From Hirsutella rhossiliensis (Eukaryota > Ascomycota > Sordariomycetes > Hypocreales > Ophiocordycipitaceae), in assembly GCF_020360975.1 (NCBI RefSeq), contig NW_025408677.1:992001-1056000 (forward strand): a DNA stretch of 64,000 nt, written 5' to 3'. Below the pieces are notes generated by a model. That model worked only from the letters and a program-made list of their open reading frames with translations. It searched no databases and had not been told where the DNA came from. This document shows, one piece after another, positions 19,590 to 32,601 of the stretch; position 1 is the first letter of the stretch; the number at the start of each line of letters is the position of its first letter. The translations under genes and the position numbers were made by a program.

Positions 19590-20376
19590 CTTACTTAGTT
19601 TTATACCTCTTTTTCTTAGTTAAGCGAGTAGTATATTCTTTAATAAGGTCTTAGCTATTTATTATATCTTTAGTATCGACTTATTAGTTATACTTAGCTA
19701 GCTATCCTTTTTATTTAATAAGGAAAAAGGTATCGCCCTTAGATCTCTTTTAGTCTTTAATTTCTTAAACTTCTTATTTACCTTTATTATCCTTTAAGTC
19801 TAGTATTAGTAGGGTTTCGCTATCTTTATAAGTGCCTTTTTACTCCTTTTATAGCTTTAAGAGACTAATATAGAAAACGTTATAAAGGTATAAGTACTTC
19901 TTAGAGAGTATAAGATAATATACTTACTTTTTAATAGCTTATAGGACCTAAAACGGTCTAATATACTTAGGTAAGAGTTTTCTTTTTTCGTCCTTAAGGT
20001 ATAAGTTCTTTATCGATAGTACTATAAGGTCTCTTACTTTTAGTATAAGCGGTTAGTACCTCAAATCATAGTATTTTACTTATAATTTAATAGCCTTTTC
20101 TTAGTATTCCTTAAGCTTCTTTTATAGCTCTTATAGCTTAGTAACTCTTACTCTTACTTTAGGTACCCCCCTTTAAATAATATCGTCCTTAGTATTAATA
20201 TAAAAGTTTAGTTAATAACCTATTAATACTTTATTAAGTAATAACCTAGTTATTACGTTCTTTATATTATTATATATAAATTAAGTAATATATAGGAGTA
20301 ACGCTTAGTTAGTTTATTTTAAGTTAGTAAAGTATCTTAAATAGTATTATATAGCTTAGTTTATTTATTTTATTTA
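19590..20376 (-). pseudogene. Chromovirus B pol 3' part: integrase C-terminus and chromodomain
   Basis: About 20,100-19,880 reads as the GPF/Y module, with KLLPKYIRPF and a downstream NVFYISLL motif, which carry the usual DNA-contact region of Ty3/gypsy integrases. About 19,820-19,600 reads as a chromodomain: a QEVQEI-type start after RIP correction, then a conserved aromatic/Lys-rich core and helix. Chromodomains direct chromovirus integration to heterochromatin. All Trp codons expected in the fold are now stops, as RIP predicts. Confidence 0.6.
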
Positions 20377-20381
20377 CCTAT

Positions 20382-20567
20382 TATTATAGAGTAAGTAAAG
20401 GCGTATATATAGGTGCCGCCTATAGGATAATATTAATAAGCTATATAGAGCTCTTCTATACGTAGCTAGCCCGCCCCTATACTTATAGGATCTAGCCCTC
20501 TATATATAACTATACGGCTTAGGCCGCGGCCTAAGCCTATTACCTATAATAGTTAAAGACTCTTATA
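20382..20567 (-). repeat. 3' LTR of chromovirus A copy 2
   Basis: 186 bp. It carries the conserved hairpin (gcttaggc / gcctaagc) centred near 20,525. A polypurine tract complement (ccctccctt) follows at 20,571-20,580. Confidence 0.85.
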
Positions 20568-20870
20568 TAATACCCTCCCTTAAGCGCGGCGTAGCGCTAC
20601 CCTATTAATAGCTCCCGTATAATTAGGCCTATACCGCGGGCTCTTCCCTACCCTTTCCTATTAATAGGGCCGGCCCTACTAGCCCTATTATCCCCGCGCC
20701 TATTAGCCTAGGTAGCTAGGACCTAGCTTTATACTTATTAGCCGGCTAGCTATTTAAATAGGGGCGTAACCTATTATATACGCCCTTAAGTAGCCGGCGG
20801 CTAGTCTAGACCTACGTAAGCCTTAGGTTACCCGTCCCCTCTACCTTAAGTAGCATCCTCTACTAAGGGG

Positions 20871-20877
20871 TATATAA
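20871..20877 (+). promoter_or_regulatory. TATA box of the antisense gene, chromovirus A copy 2
   Basis: tatataagg is followed within about 10 bases by a long pyrimidine tract (about 20,884-20,931). The same pair occurs in copy 1 (43,361-43,367, opposite strand). It points into the element, antisense to pol. Confidence 0.5.
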
Positions 20878-21111
20878 GGCGGTATCCCCCCCTTTCCCTT
20901 TCCCTTCCTTTTCTCCCTTCTTTAACTATAGTAGTAGTATTAATAGGTAAGTTCCGCTTTACTTAGGGCGTTAGTCTATTCCTAGCTATATAAGCCGCTC
21001 TATTAACGTATACTTATAGTAGTAGTAGTAGTAGTAATAATAGCCCTAATAATAATAATAACTCTAACTAGTAAGTTCCGCGCCTTATAGAGCGGGAGGC
21101 CGTATTCCGTC

Positions 21112-22040
21112 GTACTAACTTCCGCGATAAATATATCTACCTCTCCCTCTCCTACCTCCTCCTTCTTAAAGCGTGCGGAGTCGTTCGTCGACGCCGTGCT
21201 AGCCGCGGCCGATAACGACTCCGCCGCTACCGCCGCTCTTACCCGCGCCGCTACTACCGCTCCTACCGCCGCCGCCGCCTCTACTATACTATTCGCTCTT
21301 ACGTCGCCCCTTAGGGTAACGACGCCGTCCCCGCCGCTACCTATAACGCCCGGCCCCTCGGCCCCTACCTCCGTCTCCGCTACCCCTATAAGTCTATAGT
21401 TAAGTAAGCGTAATAGATATTATCCGCTAACCTCCTATAGTATAAGCGCTAAGTATAGGCCGGCGCCGCCCGCTCGGCCCCCTATATATATTATACGTCG
21501 TAGGAGCTCGACTACTCCGACTAGGCTAGGCGCCGCCGCGGCGGCAGCTACTACTAGTACGCGCGCGCCGGCCGCGCCTATAAGGCGGCGCCTCCCGTCC
21601 TGCTCGCTATAGCGTTAGCTTAGAAGGCCGGCTCGCACGGGTAGGCGTAGGGGGCTACTAAGAAGCGCCTTACCGCCGCCGCCGCCGCCTACCGTAACCT
21701 CCGCGCCCTTAAGTAATAGGGCCTTATACTTAAGTAAGTCCTTACTCCTCTACTCCCTTATTTCCGCCTCTAACGTACCCGGCGCTAGGGATACTACCTC
21801 CGTCGCCTTATCGGCGGTCCCCTTAGCTATACCTACCTCCGCTACCGCCGCTACCCTTACCGCCGCCGCTAGCCGCTGCCCCTCTACCCCTAGAGCCGCC
21901 GCCGCCGCCGACTAGCTTATAGGCTTAGAGGGCCGCCTTAGCGCCTTAAAGACCGCCGCCGCCGCTAATAAAAAAGAGGAGGCTAACGAGGACAACGATA
22001 ATAAAGATAATAATAATAATAACGATAAAGAATAGGCCTA
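21112..22040 (+). pseudogene. Antisense ORF of chromovirus A, copy 2 (RIP-damaged)
   Basis: In frame with the 273-codon ORF of copy 1 from the first codon (ATG there, GTA here). The alignment holds to the C-terminal part, and the net length difference up to the shared TAG (18 bases) is a multiple of three. Shared landmarks: ESFVDAVL near the start, a TTPSPP/APP-rich segment, the basic stretch RRRLPSCSL, a proline run, GLEGRLSAL, and an Asp/Lys-rich tail. Stops are TAG/TAA at Gln-type positions. Confidence 0.5.
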
Positions 22041-22149
22041 AGTAGTCTAAGGGCTCCGCTCTATAATAAACGCTATTTTTATCTCCGCTTATACTATTAC
22101 GCTTATATTACCTATATTACTATAACTACCCCCTCCGCTATACCTACTT

Positions 22150-25100
22150 TATAGTCTTAGCCTAAGCCGCTACTAGTAATCTACTAGTCTATTATTTTTA
22201 TTTATTAGTCTATATAGGGCCTCGAACTTAGTAAGGGCTATAGCTCCTATAAACTTATATATAGGTTCCTACGTAAGGTCGAGGTACCTATACTACTTAA
22301 TAAGAACCTCCTAGCGTTTCCCTTAGCCTACCTTCTTTTAGCGTATAGCCTATATCTCTTTAACCTCGAATTTATCGTCCCCTTCTACCTTAAATATAGG
22401 CGGTTAAGCGTCCGCTACTTCTTATTTAAGTAGCGGGTTAAAGAAGGCTCGGTAAAAAAGGTTAACGTTAACCTTATTATAGACCCCCGTTAAAAGACTA
22501 TTAAGCTTAACTACCTATAGGCTAACGACCCTCTATACTATAAACTTTATATATAGCTAGTCTAACTTTTTCTTTAGTCGCGCTAACCTATAGTTATAGA
22601 GGTTGAGCTATACTTTATCTCCTACTATAAACCTATTCGCTAGCGCCTTAGTCTTATTAGCGTACCGCTCTTAATCCTACGCTATAGCGGCTATCGCGGA
22701 TTAGTAGTATTCTATAGTTTCTTATAGCTTCTATATAAACGCGGAAGCGCGGCTCTCCGGTAACGTACTACTATACTACTCCGCTACTATATCTACGGTA
22801 AATAGGATCGGGGAGGGCGGCTTAAAGCTATACGTTACGAAGAAAGGGGCTATCTTAATAAAGGTTTATAGTTTACTATTTAGCGTAAGCTAGGTAGTAG
22901 GGAGCTAGCGGTCTTAGTCCGCTTAGTTATAGGCTATAACTACCTATAGGTACGCCTACGCTTCTTAGTTAACCCTCTTAGGTCCCCTATTAGTCTATAG
23001 GTAGTAAGCTATACTAAGTAGCTATATAATTTAAAGTAGCTAGTATAAGTACTACTAAAAGCGGCTAGTTTAGTTCGACCCTTTATCGCTTATAATAAAG
23101 GCTAGCTAGCTATATAAGCGGGCTTAGTACTAAAGGAAGCGCTCTACGTAAGCTTCTATATCTATAAACGGTATTAGCTTTAATACTACTAATTTACTAA
23201 GTCGGTCCTTAATTACCTATATATAGCGGTTACCGCCCTCTATAAACGGGAGGTCTATTATAAAGTCTATCTATATATATATATAGAACTAGTCTAGTAC
23301 TAAAAGCTACTTTAGTAGCCCTTTAAGCTATACCCTTTAAATCTTTATATAGCTATAAATATTATAGTTATAGAGGAAGCGACGAACGTAATACTATAGG
23401 AGGGGCTAGTAAAAGTCCCTCGTAAGGCCTACCGCTATACCTTATCTACCTAGGTAACCTACGACGCTAGAGTTATAAATAAGTTAAACTAGCCTCCCTT
23501 AAAGCTTATTTTATTTATCTAGCTCTAGCGGTCCCTCCTTCTCCTTAGCTTCTATAGTATATAGTGCGCCTAGTACTTATAGTCTCCCCCGCTAGCGTAG
23601 ATGCCCCTATAGGTTAATATAGTAGTCGGCTACCTATACCTTTAGCTTTAGCTTCGGATCTAGGCGTCGAGCGCCGGACTTAACGGTACGGCGTACGCCC
23701 TTATAGGTATAGTCTAGAGCTATTATCCTATCCTATAAGCGTTAAAGGGCCTTATCTTAAAATACTCTCGCCGCGCGTGCCCTTAAGCCGGTCTATCCCT
23801 CCTCGCTAGGCTAAGGTAAGAGCGCGGGGGGAAGCTTATTCGCTAGCACCGCGCCTTCCTTTACTAAGGAAGCTCCTATATAAGTCCGGAGTACTTCCTA
23901 TAGGATAAGCTATAGATCCTAGGCCTTAATATCCGCCCTTATTAGCCGGTCTTAATCCCTCTAAAAAAGCGCGTCTAGGACCGCGGAGTCCTACTTAGGG
24001 CGGTACTTAATTAAGAAGTTAAAGCGTAAAAGATACTCCGCTTAGCGGGCTTACCGCTCTAAGAGGTGCTAGTAAGTTATAAAGTACTCGAGGTTCCTAT
24101 AGTCTATAAGAACCTTAAAGCTCTCGTAGCTCTAGAGCTCCGCTTACTATTGCTTAAGGTAGCTAATAATCGCTAGTATCTCCTTATCGTAAATAGCATA
24201 ATTCCGCTCTACTAGGGTTAGCTTATAAGAGTAGAACGCTACTAGTTACTTCCGCCCGTTTACCTCCTAAGAGAGCGTTTCTCTAAGTGCCTAGCTACTA
24301 TAGTCTACTTCGACTAACGTAGACCGGTCGAAGTCTTATTAGAGTAGTACTAGGGCTTAAGAGAATAGGTCCTTAAGTATATAGAACGCTCCTTCCTATA
24401 CGGGCCCTTAGTAAAAGGCGGTCCGCTTCCTAGTAATCTTATTTAAGGGCATTATAATATAGGAGAAGCCCCTAATAAATATCCTATAATAGTTCGCGAA
24501 CCTAAGGAAGCTCTATATACCTATCTACGTAGTTAAGGCAGCCTAGTCCTAAATCGCTTAGATCTTTATAGGATCCGCTTATATACCTACGCTTATATAA
24601 ATAATAAAGCCTAGGTACTTAACCCTCTTAACCCTAAATTTATACTTATCTAGGTTAAGGTAGAGCTTATAAAGTTAAAGGCGCTCTAGGACCCTCCGTA
24701 CTTTCTATATATAGTCCTTATAAGAGCCGCTTATATAGATAAGGATATTATCTATATATATAGAGGCGAACTTATTAAGGAAGTCCTAAAGTATATTATT
24801 AATATAACGCTAAAAGGTAGCGGGCGCTCTTAAGAGGCCGAAGGGCGTTATAAGCTACTTAAATAAGCTATAGCGCGTATAGAACGCCGTCTTTTACTTA
24901 TTACCCTTTAAGATCTATACCTTATAGAACGCCTATTTTATATCTAGCTTTATAAACTACTTTGCCTTCGAGAGGTTATAAAGTATATCTAAGATTAAGG
25001 GTAAGGGGTAGCGGTCTAGCCTCGTAATTACGTTTAAAGCCCTATAGTTATAGTAAAACTATATCCCGCCCCTTAGTTTATATATAAATAAAACTAGCGC

Positions 25101-25990
25101 TCTTACTTTAAAGCTACTTACTTAAATAAAACCCTTATCTAAGAGGTCCCTTAGCGTCTTCTTAAGCACTAGTAGCTCCGCGTATAATATACTATATAGT
25201 AGTCTAAACGGTATAGGTAGTTCCTACCCCTTTTTATTAGTACGGAGTATAATCCTATAGTCTACCCCTAGCTTATATAGGTTAAGCTTATCTACTTCCT
25301 AAGACTCGAATAGCGGTAGGAGGTCGTAAAAGCGCTCTAGTATCTACTACTATAGCTCTAAGGGCGACTTTAGCTTCTTTGCTTAGAGAGCCTTATCGAT
25401 ATCTACTAAGCTAACTATATAGACCGCTATATTAGCCGCTACCTAGCCTTCCTCTCGCTTTAACCGTTATATAGTTCCTATAAAGATAAAGGTAAGGACT
25501 TCTTATACTAAGTATAAAGCTTATATACCTAGTCCTACGCTTATAGAACTATCGTTATAGCGGACCTACTATTATATAGGCTTAAACTATAGCTTCTTTT
25601 AGTATAGAACTAAGTATAACTTTATATATAATAACTAAGGTTTCCTAAGTATTAAGGGAAACTCTAGTTAAGGGATTATATAGGCTATAATAAGCTTATA
25701 GTAACTATCGACCTTTATAGCTAGCTATATAATGCCCTTAATTACTATACCCTCTATCGCGCTTAAGGCGCCCTTTACTTACCTTAGGGCGATCTTTTTT
25801 ACTAGTACTTATATCTCTCGTATAAGCGCCTCGTTAACTATAGCATAGTACTAGTAGCCCTTATCTATAAGGGCGGCGATAGGTAAGGAGTTATTAACTA
25901 TAACCTATATTAAAGTAAGCTCTTCTTTTATATAGGCGGATAATTCTTCCTTCTCCTTTACTAGTACTAGTAATTAAGGCTCCGGAGCCC
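22150..25990 (-). pseudogene. Pol polyprotein relic of chromovirus A copy 2
   Basis: Colinear with 38,270-42,070 of copy 1. The RT active-site region is at about 24,740-24,775, integrase at about 22,880-23,470 and the chromodomain at about 22,220-22,370. Every domain carries RIP-type stops. Confidence 0.75.
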
Positions 25991-27140
25991 GTCTTTACTC
26001 TAGAGCTACTCTTTTTCCTCTAGGCCTATAGGAGCGGAGTCCTCTTTATTATCTAAGGTAAAGAGCGGTTCTATCTTCGCTACTTAAACTACTATAGGCC
26101 GCTTAGCTAAAAGGAAGGGGTATTTTAATATAAAGTATATAGACGCGCCGTAACGTAAGCAGCGGCCGTTAGCCTTCCTTTTCCCGATTTCCTCGCTTAT
26201 TACCTACTTCGCCCGCTACTTAGAGGGCGGGATAGTATAAGGGATATTTAATAATAACTTCCTACTACGTTTAGCTCGGTCTATATAGGTAGCCGATATT
26301 AAGGTATCTCTATTAGTATCGATAGCTAGCTATTCCTCTTATAAAGGGGTAGTAATCCTATTACCGCTCTATAGCGTACGCTTATAAAGCTTCTAGAAAC
26401 GCAGCGTCTACTTATAGCCCTATACTACCTTTATTAACTAGCTTACGTACTCGCTATAGTTAGTAGGTATAATTATAGGGATAAGTAGCTCCTATAAAGC
26501 TAGCGTAATCGAGTTCTATAACTATATAAGCTTCGCGCTATCTTCCTATACTATAGTTCCCGCCGCCTATAAGAGCGTCTCTTCGAAGTTAGGGAGGAAT
26601 TCGCTAAAGGTCTACCTATCCCTTTACTTAAGGGTCCGTAGCCTATCCTACGCCTTCTCCCGCTCCTATACGTTGCCGAACGTATATATAAGGTATTAGA
26701 AGAGGTCCTATAGGTCGCGTTTACCTCTAGGGCCGCCCTTATCTTAGAATCTAGAGATCCGCTATATCTAAGGCTCTAGTAGCGTATAAAGGAGTAAATA
26801 CCACGCTATATTACGATAGCCGTTTAGGCCTTATTTCTTATCTATTATAAACTTTATCTATAGCCGGCTAAGGAAGAAGTAGAAGGACTTAGGCTTACCG
26901 TCCTAAGTCGGCTAGGGAAGCGGCTTCTATATCGGTAGTACCGCCGCCGTAACCGGTATTACTAAGGTCGTAGGGGTTAACGCTAGTCTCGTAGACGGCT
27001 CCCTTAGTATAGCGAGAACCTTATTCTTCTCGCTAGCCGTCGCGCTTCTAATCGCTTCTAGGATAGCTACGATACTTCCTATCCGCCTAAGGGGTAGCGG
27101 GGTACTCCCTTAAGGGAGCGGCACCCTTTCTAGGGAGATA
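25990..27140 (-). pseudogene. Gag relic of chromovirus A copy 2
   Basis: Colinear with gag of copy 1. The zinc knuckle near 26,155-26,175 reads GRCLRYG, with the second Cys changed to Tyr by a RIP transition. The presumed start codon is ATA in both copies. Confidence 0.7.
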
Positions 27141-27171
27141 TCTATTAGATCTATTAGTTAATAGCTTATAC

Positions 27172-27357
27172 TATTACGGAGTAGGTAGAGGTATATACGT
27201 AGGTGCCGCTTATAGGATAATATTAATAAGCTATATAGAGCTCTTTTATACGCGGCTAGCCCGCCCTTATACTTATAGGATCCGGCCCTCTATATATAAC
27301 TATATAGCTTAGGCCGCGGCCTAAGCCTATTACCTATAATAGTTAAAGACTCTTATA
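27172..27357 (-). repeat. 5' LTR of chromovirus A copy 2
   Basis: 186 bp, bounded outside by cctat (27,358-27,362). Confidence 0.85.
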
Positions 27358-27362
27358 CCTAT

Positions 27363-30300
27363 TAGTTTATAGGTAAAATACTATCGATAGCTTATATTTT
27401 ACTTATAAGATAAAATAAAGATTTAACTAGAACTTACTTATAAATAAGGACCCTTTATCTAAGATAATACCTTTTAGAGGTTTATATACTAATTTAACTT
27501 AATAATAAAATAATTCTACTAGCTTTAAAGCTATTATTATATTAAAGATAGGAAAGAAAAGGTAATACTTAATATATTAGTCTATAATTACTAAGATCGT
27601 ATTAATATCTTACTTATTATACTATACTTTAAGTAGACCTATAGTAAAGTCTATTAATAATTCTTCCTATAGTCGTATAAGATATAGTAATAATTATATA
27701 GTACTATAAGGGCGATGCCTCTTAGATACTATACCTTAATATACTAGGTATAACTAAATATATTTATTTACGTCTTATATTATTTTATCTTAGTAAAAGT
27801 TCCTTACTAATAGTTCGCTAATATATTAAGAGCTAAAGTATCTTACTAATAAATCGTTATAAAAGAGCTATATTAGCTCTTACTATAAGGCTGCCTTTAA
27901 AGGTATTATAATATAACCTTTTTATAGTATTAGTCTATTTAGGCGTACTAACTAAAACCCCTTTCCTTTTAAGAAGTCTTTAGTCTTCTTTAGCTTACTA
28001 ATTACTATATTAACTAACTAAGTACGTTTTAATAACTCTAGTAATAGTTTTAGAACTTTTATTATATAAACCTTTATATAGTAGGCCGCTTTTTTAGCGG
28101 TCTTCCTTAAAAGTAATTATTTATAACTAGCTCTCTCTTTAGCTTAATCGGCTAATTATTTAGGTCTCGCGCCTAAATTATTATAGTTTTACTATAAATA
28201 AGCTTATATATTTTCCTTATATAAAGGCACTTTACTATACCTATATTAACTTAAGGTTAAGTATTTCTTTACCTATAAAAATGCCTTATTATTTCTCTAT
28301 ATAGATATAGTATTAATAGTAGCTAGTTTCGCTTATAGCTCTAGTAATAGTTTTATAGATAAGGGCTTCTCGCCTTTATATCTAAGTATTCTTAATAGCG
28401 CGTCTACTAAGTTTAATTTACTTATACGGTGCTTAATCGTAAAGTTAAATAATACTAAATATATATACTATCTTACTTACTTTCTATTTAAGGAGGTCTA
28501 GTATATAAACGTTTAAAGGTTATAGTAGTCCGATAATACCTTTACTTTATATACTACCCCTTTAATATAATATCGCTAGTATTTAAATAACTTAACGATA
28601 GCGAATAGTTCCTAGTCTAAAATCCTATAATTAAGTTTAGCTCTAGTAAACTTCCTTAATTAATATGCGATCGGATAGTAACGCCCTTTATTATTAAGTT
28701 AAGAGATAATTCCTACTATCGCGAATTACGACGTATTTAATTCGATATAAATATATCTTTCTAGATTATAATATTAAAGGAGTAAGGCTCTTTAAAAAGC
28801 ATCCTTAAGAGCTTAAAACGCTGCTTATTTAGTAAGGTTTAGCTCTATACTTCCTAGCTTCTTCTTATTTTTACTCCCCTTTAGTAATATAAGTAAGGGC
28901 GCTATAACTCTTAAATACCTATATATAAATCGTTAGTAAAAATTATAGAACCTAAGAAAAACCTAAATATTATAGTAGGTTATAGGCTTAAGCTATTAGG
29001 CTATTACCTCTACCTATTAAAGGTCTATTAATACCTTATCGATAGATAAAATAAACCTAAGGAACTTAACTAACTATTAATAAAAGATATACTTTAATAG
29101 TTTTATATAGAGCTCTATAGCCCTTAGCCTTTCTATTACTTATCTTAAGTATTTAGTATATTCTTTTCTTATCTTAGGGTATATAAAGATATTATTAAGA
29201 TAGACTATATAGATTATATTTATAAGCCCCTTAAGCGCTTAATAGATATAGCTTTAAAACGTAGCTAGTATATTAGTAAGTTTAAAGGGTATTACTAGGT
29301 ATTTAAAATATTTATAACGCGTTTAAAAAGCGGTCTTTTATTTATCTCTTTCTTAAATTCGAATATATTAATACGTATTCTATATATTAATCTTAGAAAA
29401 ATACTTAGCTCCTTAATAGCGGTTAATAATCTCTAAAATAAAGGGTAAAGGGTACCGATTCTTTTATATAACCTAGTTAAGTCTTTAGTAGTTTATATAT
29501 AGCTATAAGGTACTATCCTTCTTTAAAATAAAAAGAATAGGCGCCCTAGCTAGGCTCTTTAACTCCTAGATTATTTTCCTTCTTATTATATCTTAGATTT
29601 AGTCGCGTAATACTTAGAGTTCCCTTTATAATAAAGGGCAAATCGGTCTATAAAGTAGTTCTATATTAAGGATTAAATTAACTAAGTAATCCGTTCCCTT
29701 TTTAACTAATAGTAAGTTAGATTTATTAGCCGAGAAAGTATCTTTAAACTAGTAAAGAGTTAATAGGATTTTAGCCTATTCTTCCTATAAAATCCCTTTA
29801 TCTTTATCTTTATTTAGTAGTAGGATTAGCTTAAGATTAAGCGCTATTATATATACCCTTACTTTATTCCTATATTCTTAAAGGAATCTATAAGGGCTTT
29901 ATAAGGTTTCGCGGCTTAGTTAATACTTAAACTACTACTATTATTTCTATAAAATAATATAGATACGTTTATGCTTTAAGATAGTAACTAATAAAAGGAT
30001 TAATACCTAATTATTTAGCGTTAACTTATTAGTACTAATATAAAAATAAGTAATTATCTTTTTAGTACCTCTTATATCTATTATTTAAAGCGGTACTAAC
30101 TATATTCTATACTCCCTTACCTTACTATTACTAAGCCTTAATAACTTAAGGTATAATAGCGCTACTTATAGTAATCCTTACTATTAAGTAAAGTATATAT
30201 CTATAAGGTTAATAGTACTATAAGTATCTAAGTATATAGGGACTTTAATAGGGTTTCGCTATAATATCGTTATAGGAGTTTTAAGTAACTATCTTATAAG

Positions 30301-30790
30301 TATTAAGTTTACTAAGGGAGAGGCGTTTACCTTAATATCTTACCTTTTCCTTATTTTATAGTATTAAGTTTAAGAGTCTTTACTAGGGTTTCTACTTTTA
30401 AAGAATTAGTATATTCTATATATAGGTATCCCGGCTTATTATATTAAAAATATATAATTAGTAATTAAGTAAAAGATCTTCTTCCTTAATAACGTCCCTT
30501 AGTTTAGCCCTTAATAAGTATATTACTAGCTTACTAGTTATCGGTTAAATTAGTAGTATTTCCTTAATAATTCGGCCTAGCTTATCGGCCTCTTTAATTC
30601 CTTCCCTTATATATACTACCTTAGGGTATAGTACTATTTCTTATTCTTAGTTCCTTTAAAGGTAGAAGCAGTATTAATATATTACTTCTTATTAATAGTA
30701 GTATCCTAATATTATTAAGCGACTTATATAAGCCCTTCCTATTAGTAGGTATAAATAAGTATTAAGTAAAGGTTAATTTAGTCTTAAAGT
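27363..30790 (-). pseudogene. Chromovirus B pol: protease region, RT, RNase H and integrase N-part
   Basis: The RT active-site region lies at about 29,150-29,215 and reads VYLNNIFIY, the YxDD motif with both Asp changed to Asn by G-to-A RIP. RNase H follows leftward (about 28,450-28,900), then integrase from about 28,200 to the chromovirus A insertion at 27,358. The protease should lie near 30,000-30,300 but its active site was not discerned. Confidence 0.65.
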
Positions 30791-30799
30791 TATAGCTCT

Positions 30800-31610
30800 A
30801 ACTTAGCGAAAAATATAAGAGTACGTGCCTTTTCTAATAAGCGTTTAAAATACCTTTTTAAAGAGTTAAGGTATAAGCTAAACTTTAAGGGGGACTAGCC
30901 TTCTTATTAGTAAGCCTCCTTTAATTATATCGCTAATAGTATCTTCCTATTTATAGTATCCTTAATTAAGATAAGTATTTATTCTTTAAAGTATACCTAA
31001 TCTATACTATATTTAGTCTAGTTAATCGTTATTTATTCTTTAAGGTATCGGCGCTATCTCGCTTTATAGTCGCTATATATATAATCTATTATATAGAGGA
31101 TCTTTATTTTATCGCGACGAAAACGTTTAAGCGCTGCCTTAAAAGCTTCCTTTAAATCGTAAGTATAGTTTAAACGTTTCTATATATTAGTAGGTTAAGA
31201 TAATTAAGTAATGTTTTTAATCTTAACCTTGCTACCGCGACTACCGTTTAATTTAAGGGAGTAGGACTATCAACGCTTTCTTAAATAGATAGCGATAGTA
31301 TTAGCGCGTTTAGTAATTTCCTCCTTTAATTATATAACGCGATCTTATAGGCGTTTCGTTTACTTTAGCTCCTTAATATACGCTTAAAGAGCTATAAGCT
31401 TTTCCTTATAAAACGGTTATCTTATACTTATTAATAGCGATATCTTCGATATAGTTATAATACTATCTATAGTAAGGGTCTATTCTAAGGATATATCTTC
31501 TTATTTTTTATCTCTTAAGTAGATACTTAATATATATAATAAAGAGGCCTTAATTAGTTAACTATTATATCGCGCTATAAGAGCGTTATATAGTCTTTTC
31601 TAAGTAGCTA
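30800..31610 (-). pseudogene. Chromovirus B gag
   Basis: The frame reads through RIP stops as a capsid-type protein: an Arg/Lys-rich coil near the start, then a DLKEAFKAALKRF segment and a long helical region with QEGQSPLKF-type motif. This is the usual retrotransposon capsid layout. No zinc knuckle was recognised. Confidence 0.5.
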
Positions 31611-31653
31611 TCTCTATTAAGTAACTAAAAAAGGAAGCTTTAGAAATTATAGG

Positions 31654-31737
31654 AAAATATAATATATATAGCGTAGTACCTCTAGCTATCTTTACTACCT
31701 AACTAATTATACTATAATATATATTCCCTTATAATAA
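31654..31737 (-). repeat. Right arm of the 84-bp inverted repeat
   Basis: Reverse complement of 17,115-17,198. It lies immediately upstream of chromovirus B gag and abuts a truncated gag-only LTR at 31,738. Confidence 0.55.
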
Positions 31738-32601
31738 TAATCTATAAAAAGAAAAAGGAAGAAAAGTATAGGCCTAGCTTATATAAGCGTAGAGGCTACT
31801 TATATATAGACTTAGCCTAGACCTTAGTCTAGGCCTATATAAGGTAAAAGCCCTTATATTATACCCTTACCTAGCTTTTAAAGAAGCGTACCTTTAAATG
31901 ATACTTAATACTATACTTAAGGGGATAGAACCTTTATATAGACTATATACGCTTAGTTATAGAAAAAACGTTAGTAAATAATATATAATACCCTTTTAAG
32001 CGAGCTTTTTAAATAGACTATATTATTAATAAGGGCCGCGCCTTAAGAGTTAGGCTTTAATACTTATAGCTAGGGAGTAAAGGTAAATAGAATAGCGTAT
32101 AGCTAGCTTTAGTAAGCTTATAATATCCCGCTCCCTTTATATTAGCGTATAGTAATAGCTCTTAGTACTATAACGTAAGGGACGGTACTTTAGTATATAA
32201 GGCTTCGCTCCCTCTTATATAAGGCTATATAAGTACCCCTTTTTACTATAGTTATATTATATTAATAGCCTTTTTATATCTTAGCTACCCTTTTAGTCGC
32301 TATAGATATATATCCCGTTTATATAATAGCTACTACTATATATAAGGGAATACCGATAAAGCTTATAAAGGTATTACTAAGATTACTTATTACTAGAGTC
32401 GCTATCGTTAAACCTAACCTCCTTTTTATCTTAGTATATATACTCTTTTACTACTTAAAGTATATTTACCTATACCTCTTAGCGTAGGTACTTTAAAATC
32501 TAATAGGATTTACTACTATAGCTTATATAGCGACCCTTTTATTGCTACCTCTTTCTATCCTTAGTCTTTAAAGTAAAGATAGAGATATATATAATATTAC
32601 T
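31738..32601 (-). mobile_element. Gag-only LTR element, copy c (partial)
   Basis: Starts about 55 bases inside the LTR, which ends at 31,858. It continues with 3' internal sequence and the zinc-knuckle end of gag, colinear with copy a read from about 3,050 down to 2,195. It is cut at 32,601 by insertion of Copia-2 (expected duplication ttact, 32,597-32,601). Confidence 0.7.

Larger units (their letters stand above)
20382..27357 (-). mobile_element. Chromovirus A, full-length copy 2 (6,976 bp)
   Basis: Flanked by 186-bp LTRs (20,382-20,567 and 27,172-27,357) and by the duplication cctat. The internal organisation equals that of copy 1 at 36,884-43,856: gag, pol with chromodomain, then an antisense ORF before the 3' LTR. 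RIP has hit gag-pol heavily and the antisense ORF lightly. Confidence 0.9.
19590..31653 (-). mobile_element. Chromovirus B (Ty3/gypsy), RIPped, split by a chromovirus A insertion
   Basis: Minus-strand order from the right: gag, protease region, RT, RNase H, integrase, integrase C-terminal GPF/Y region, chromodomain. The integrase is interrupted by the chromovirus A copy at 20,382-27,357. The target duplication cctat (20,377-20,381 and 27,358-27,362) rejoins the integrase frame across the conserved H-P-Q-T-D-G-type segment. No direct-repeat LTR pair could be found, so the outer limits are uncertain; inverted repeats lie at 17,115 and 31,654. Confidence 0.7.

Noticed and set aside
21016..21060. 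agt/aat trinucleotide repeats considered as a functional repeat array
   Set aside because: They lie in the leader of the antisense gene and correspond to the Gln/Ala-type triplets of copy 1 after mutation; simple microsatellite.
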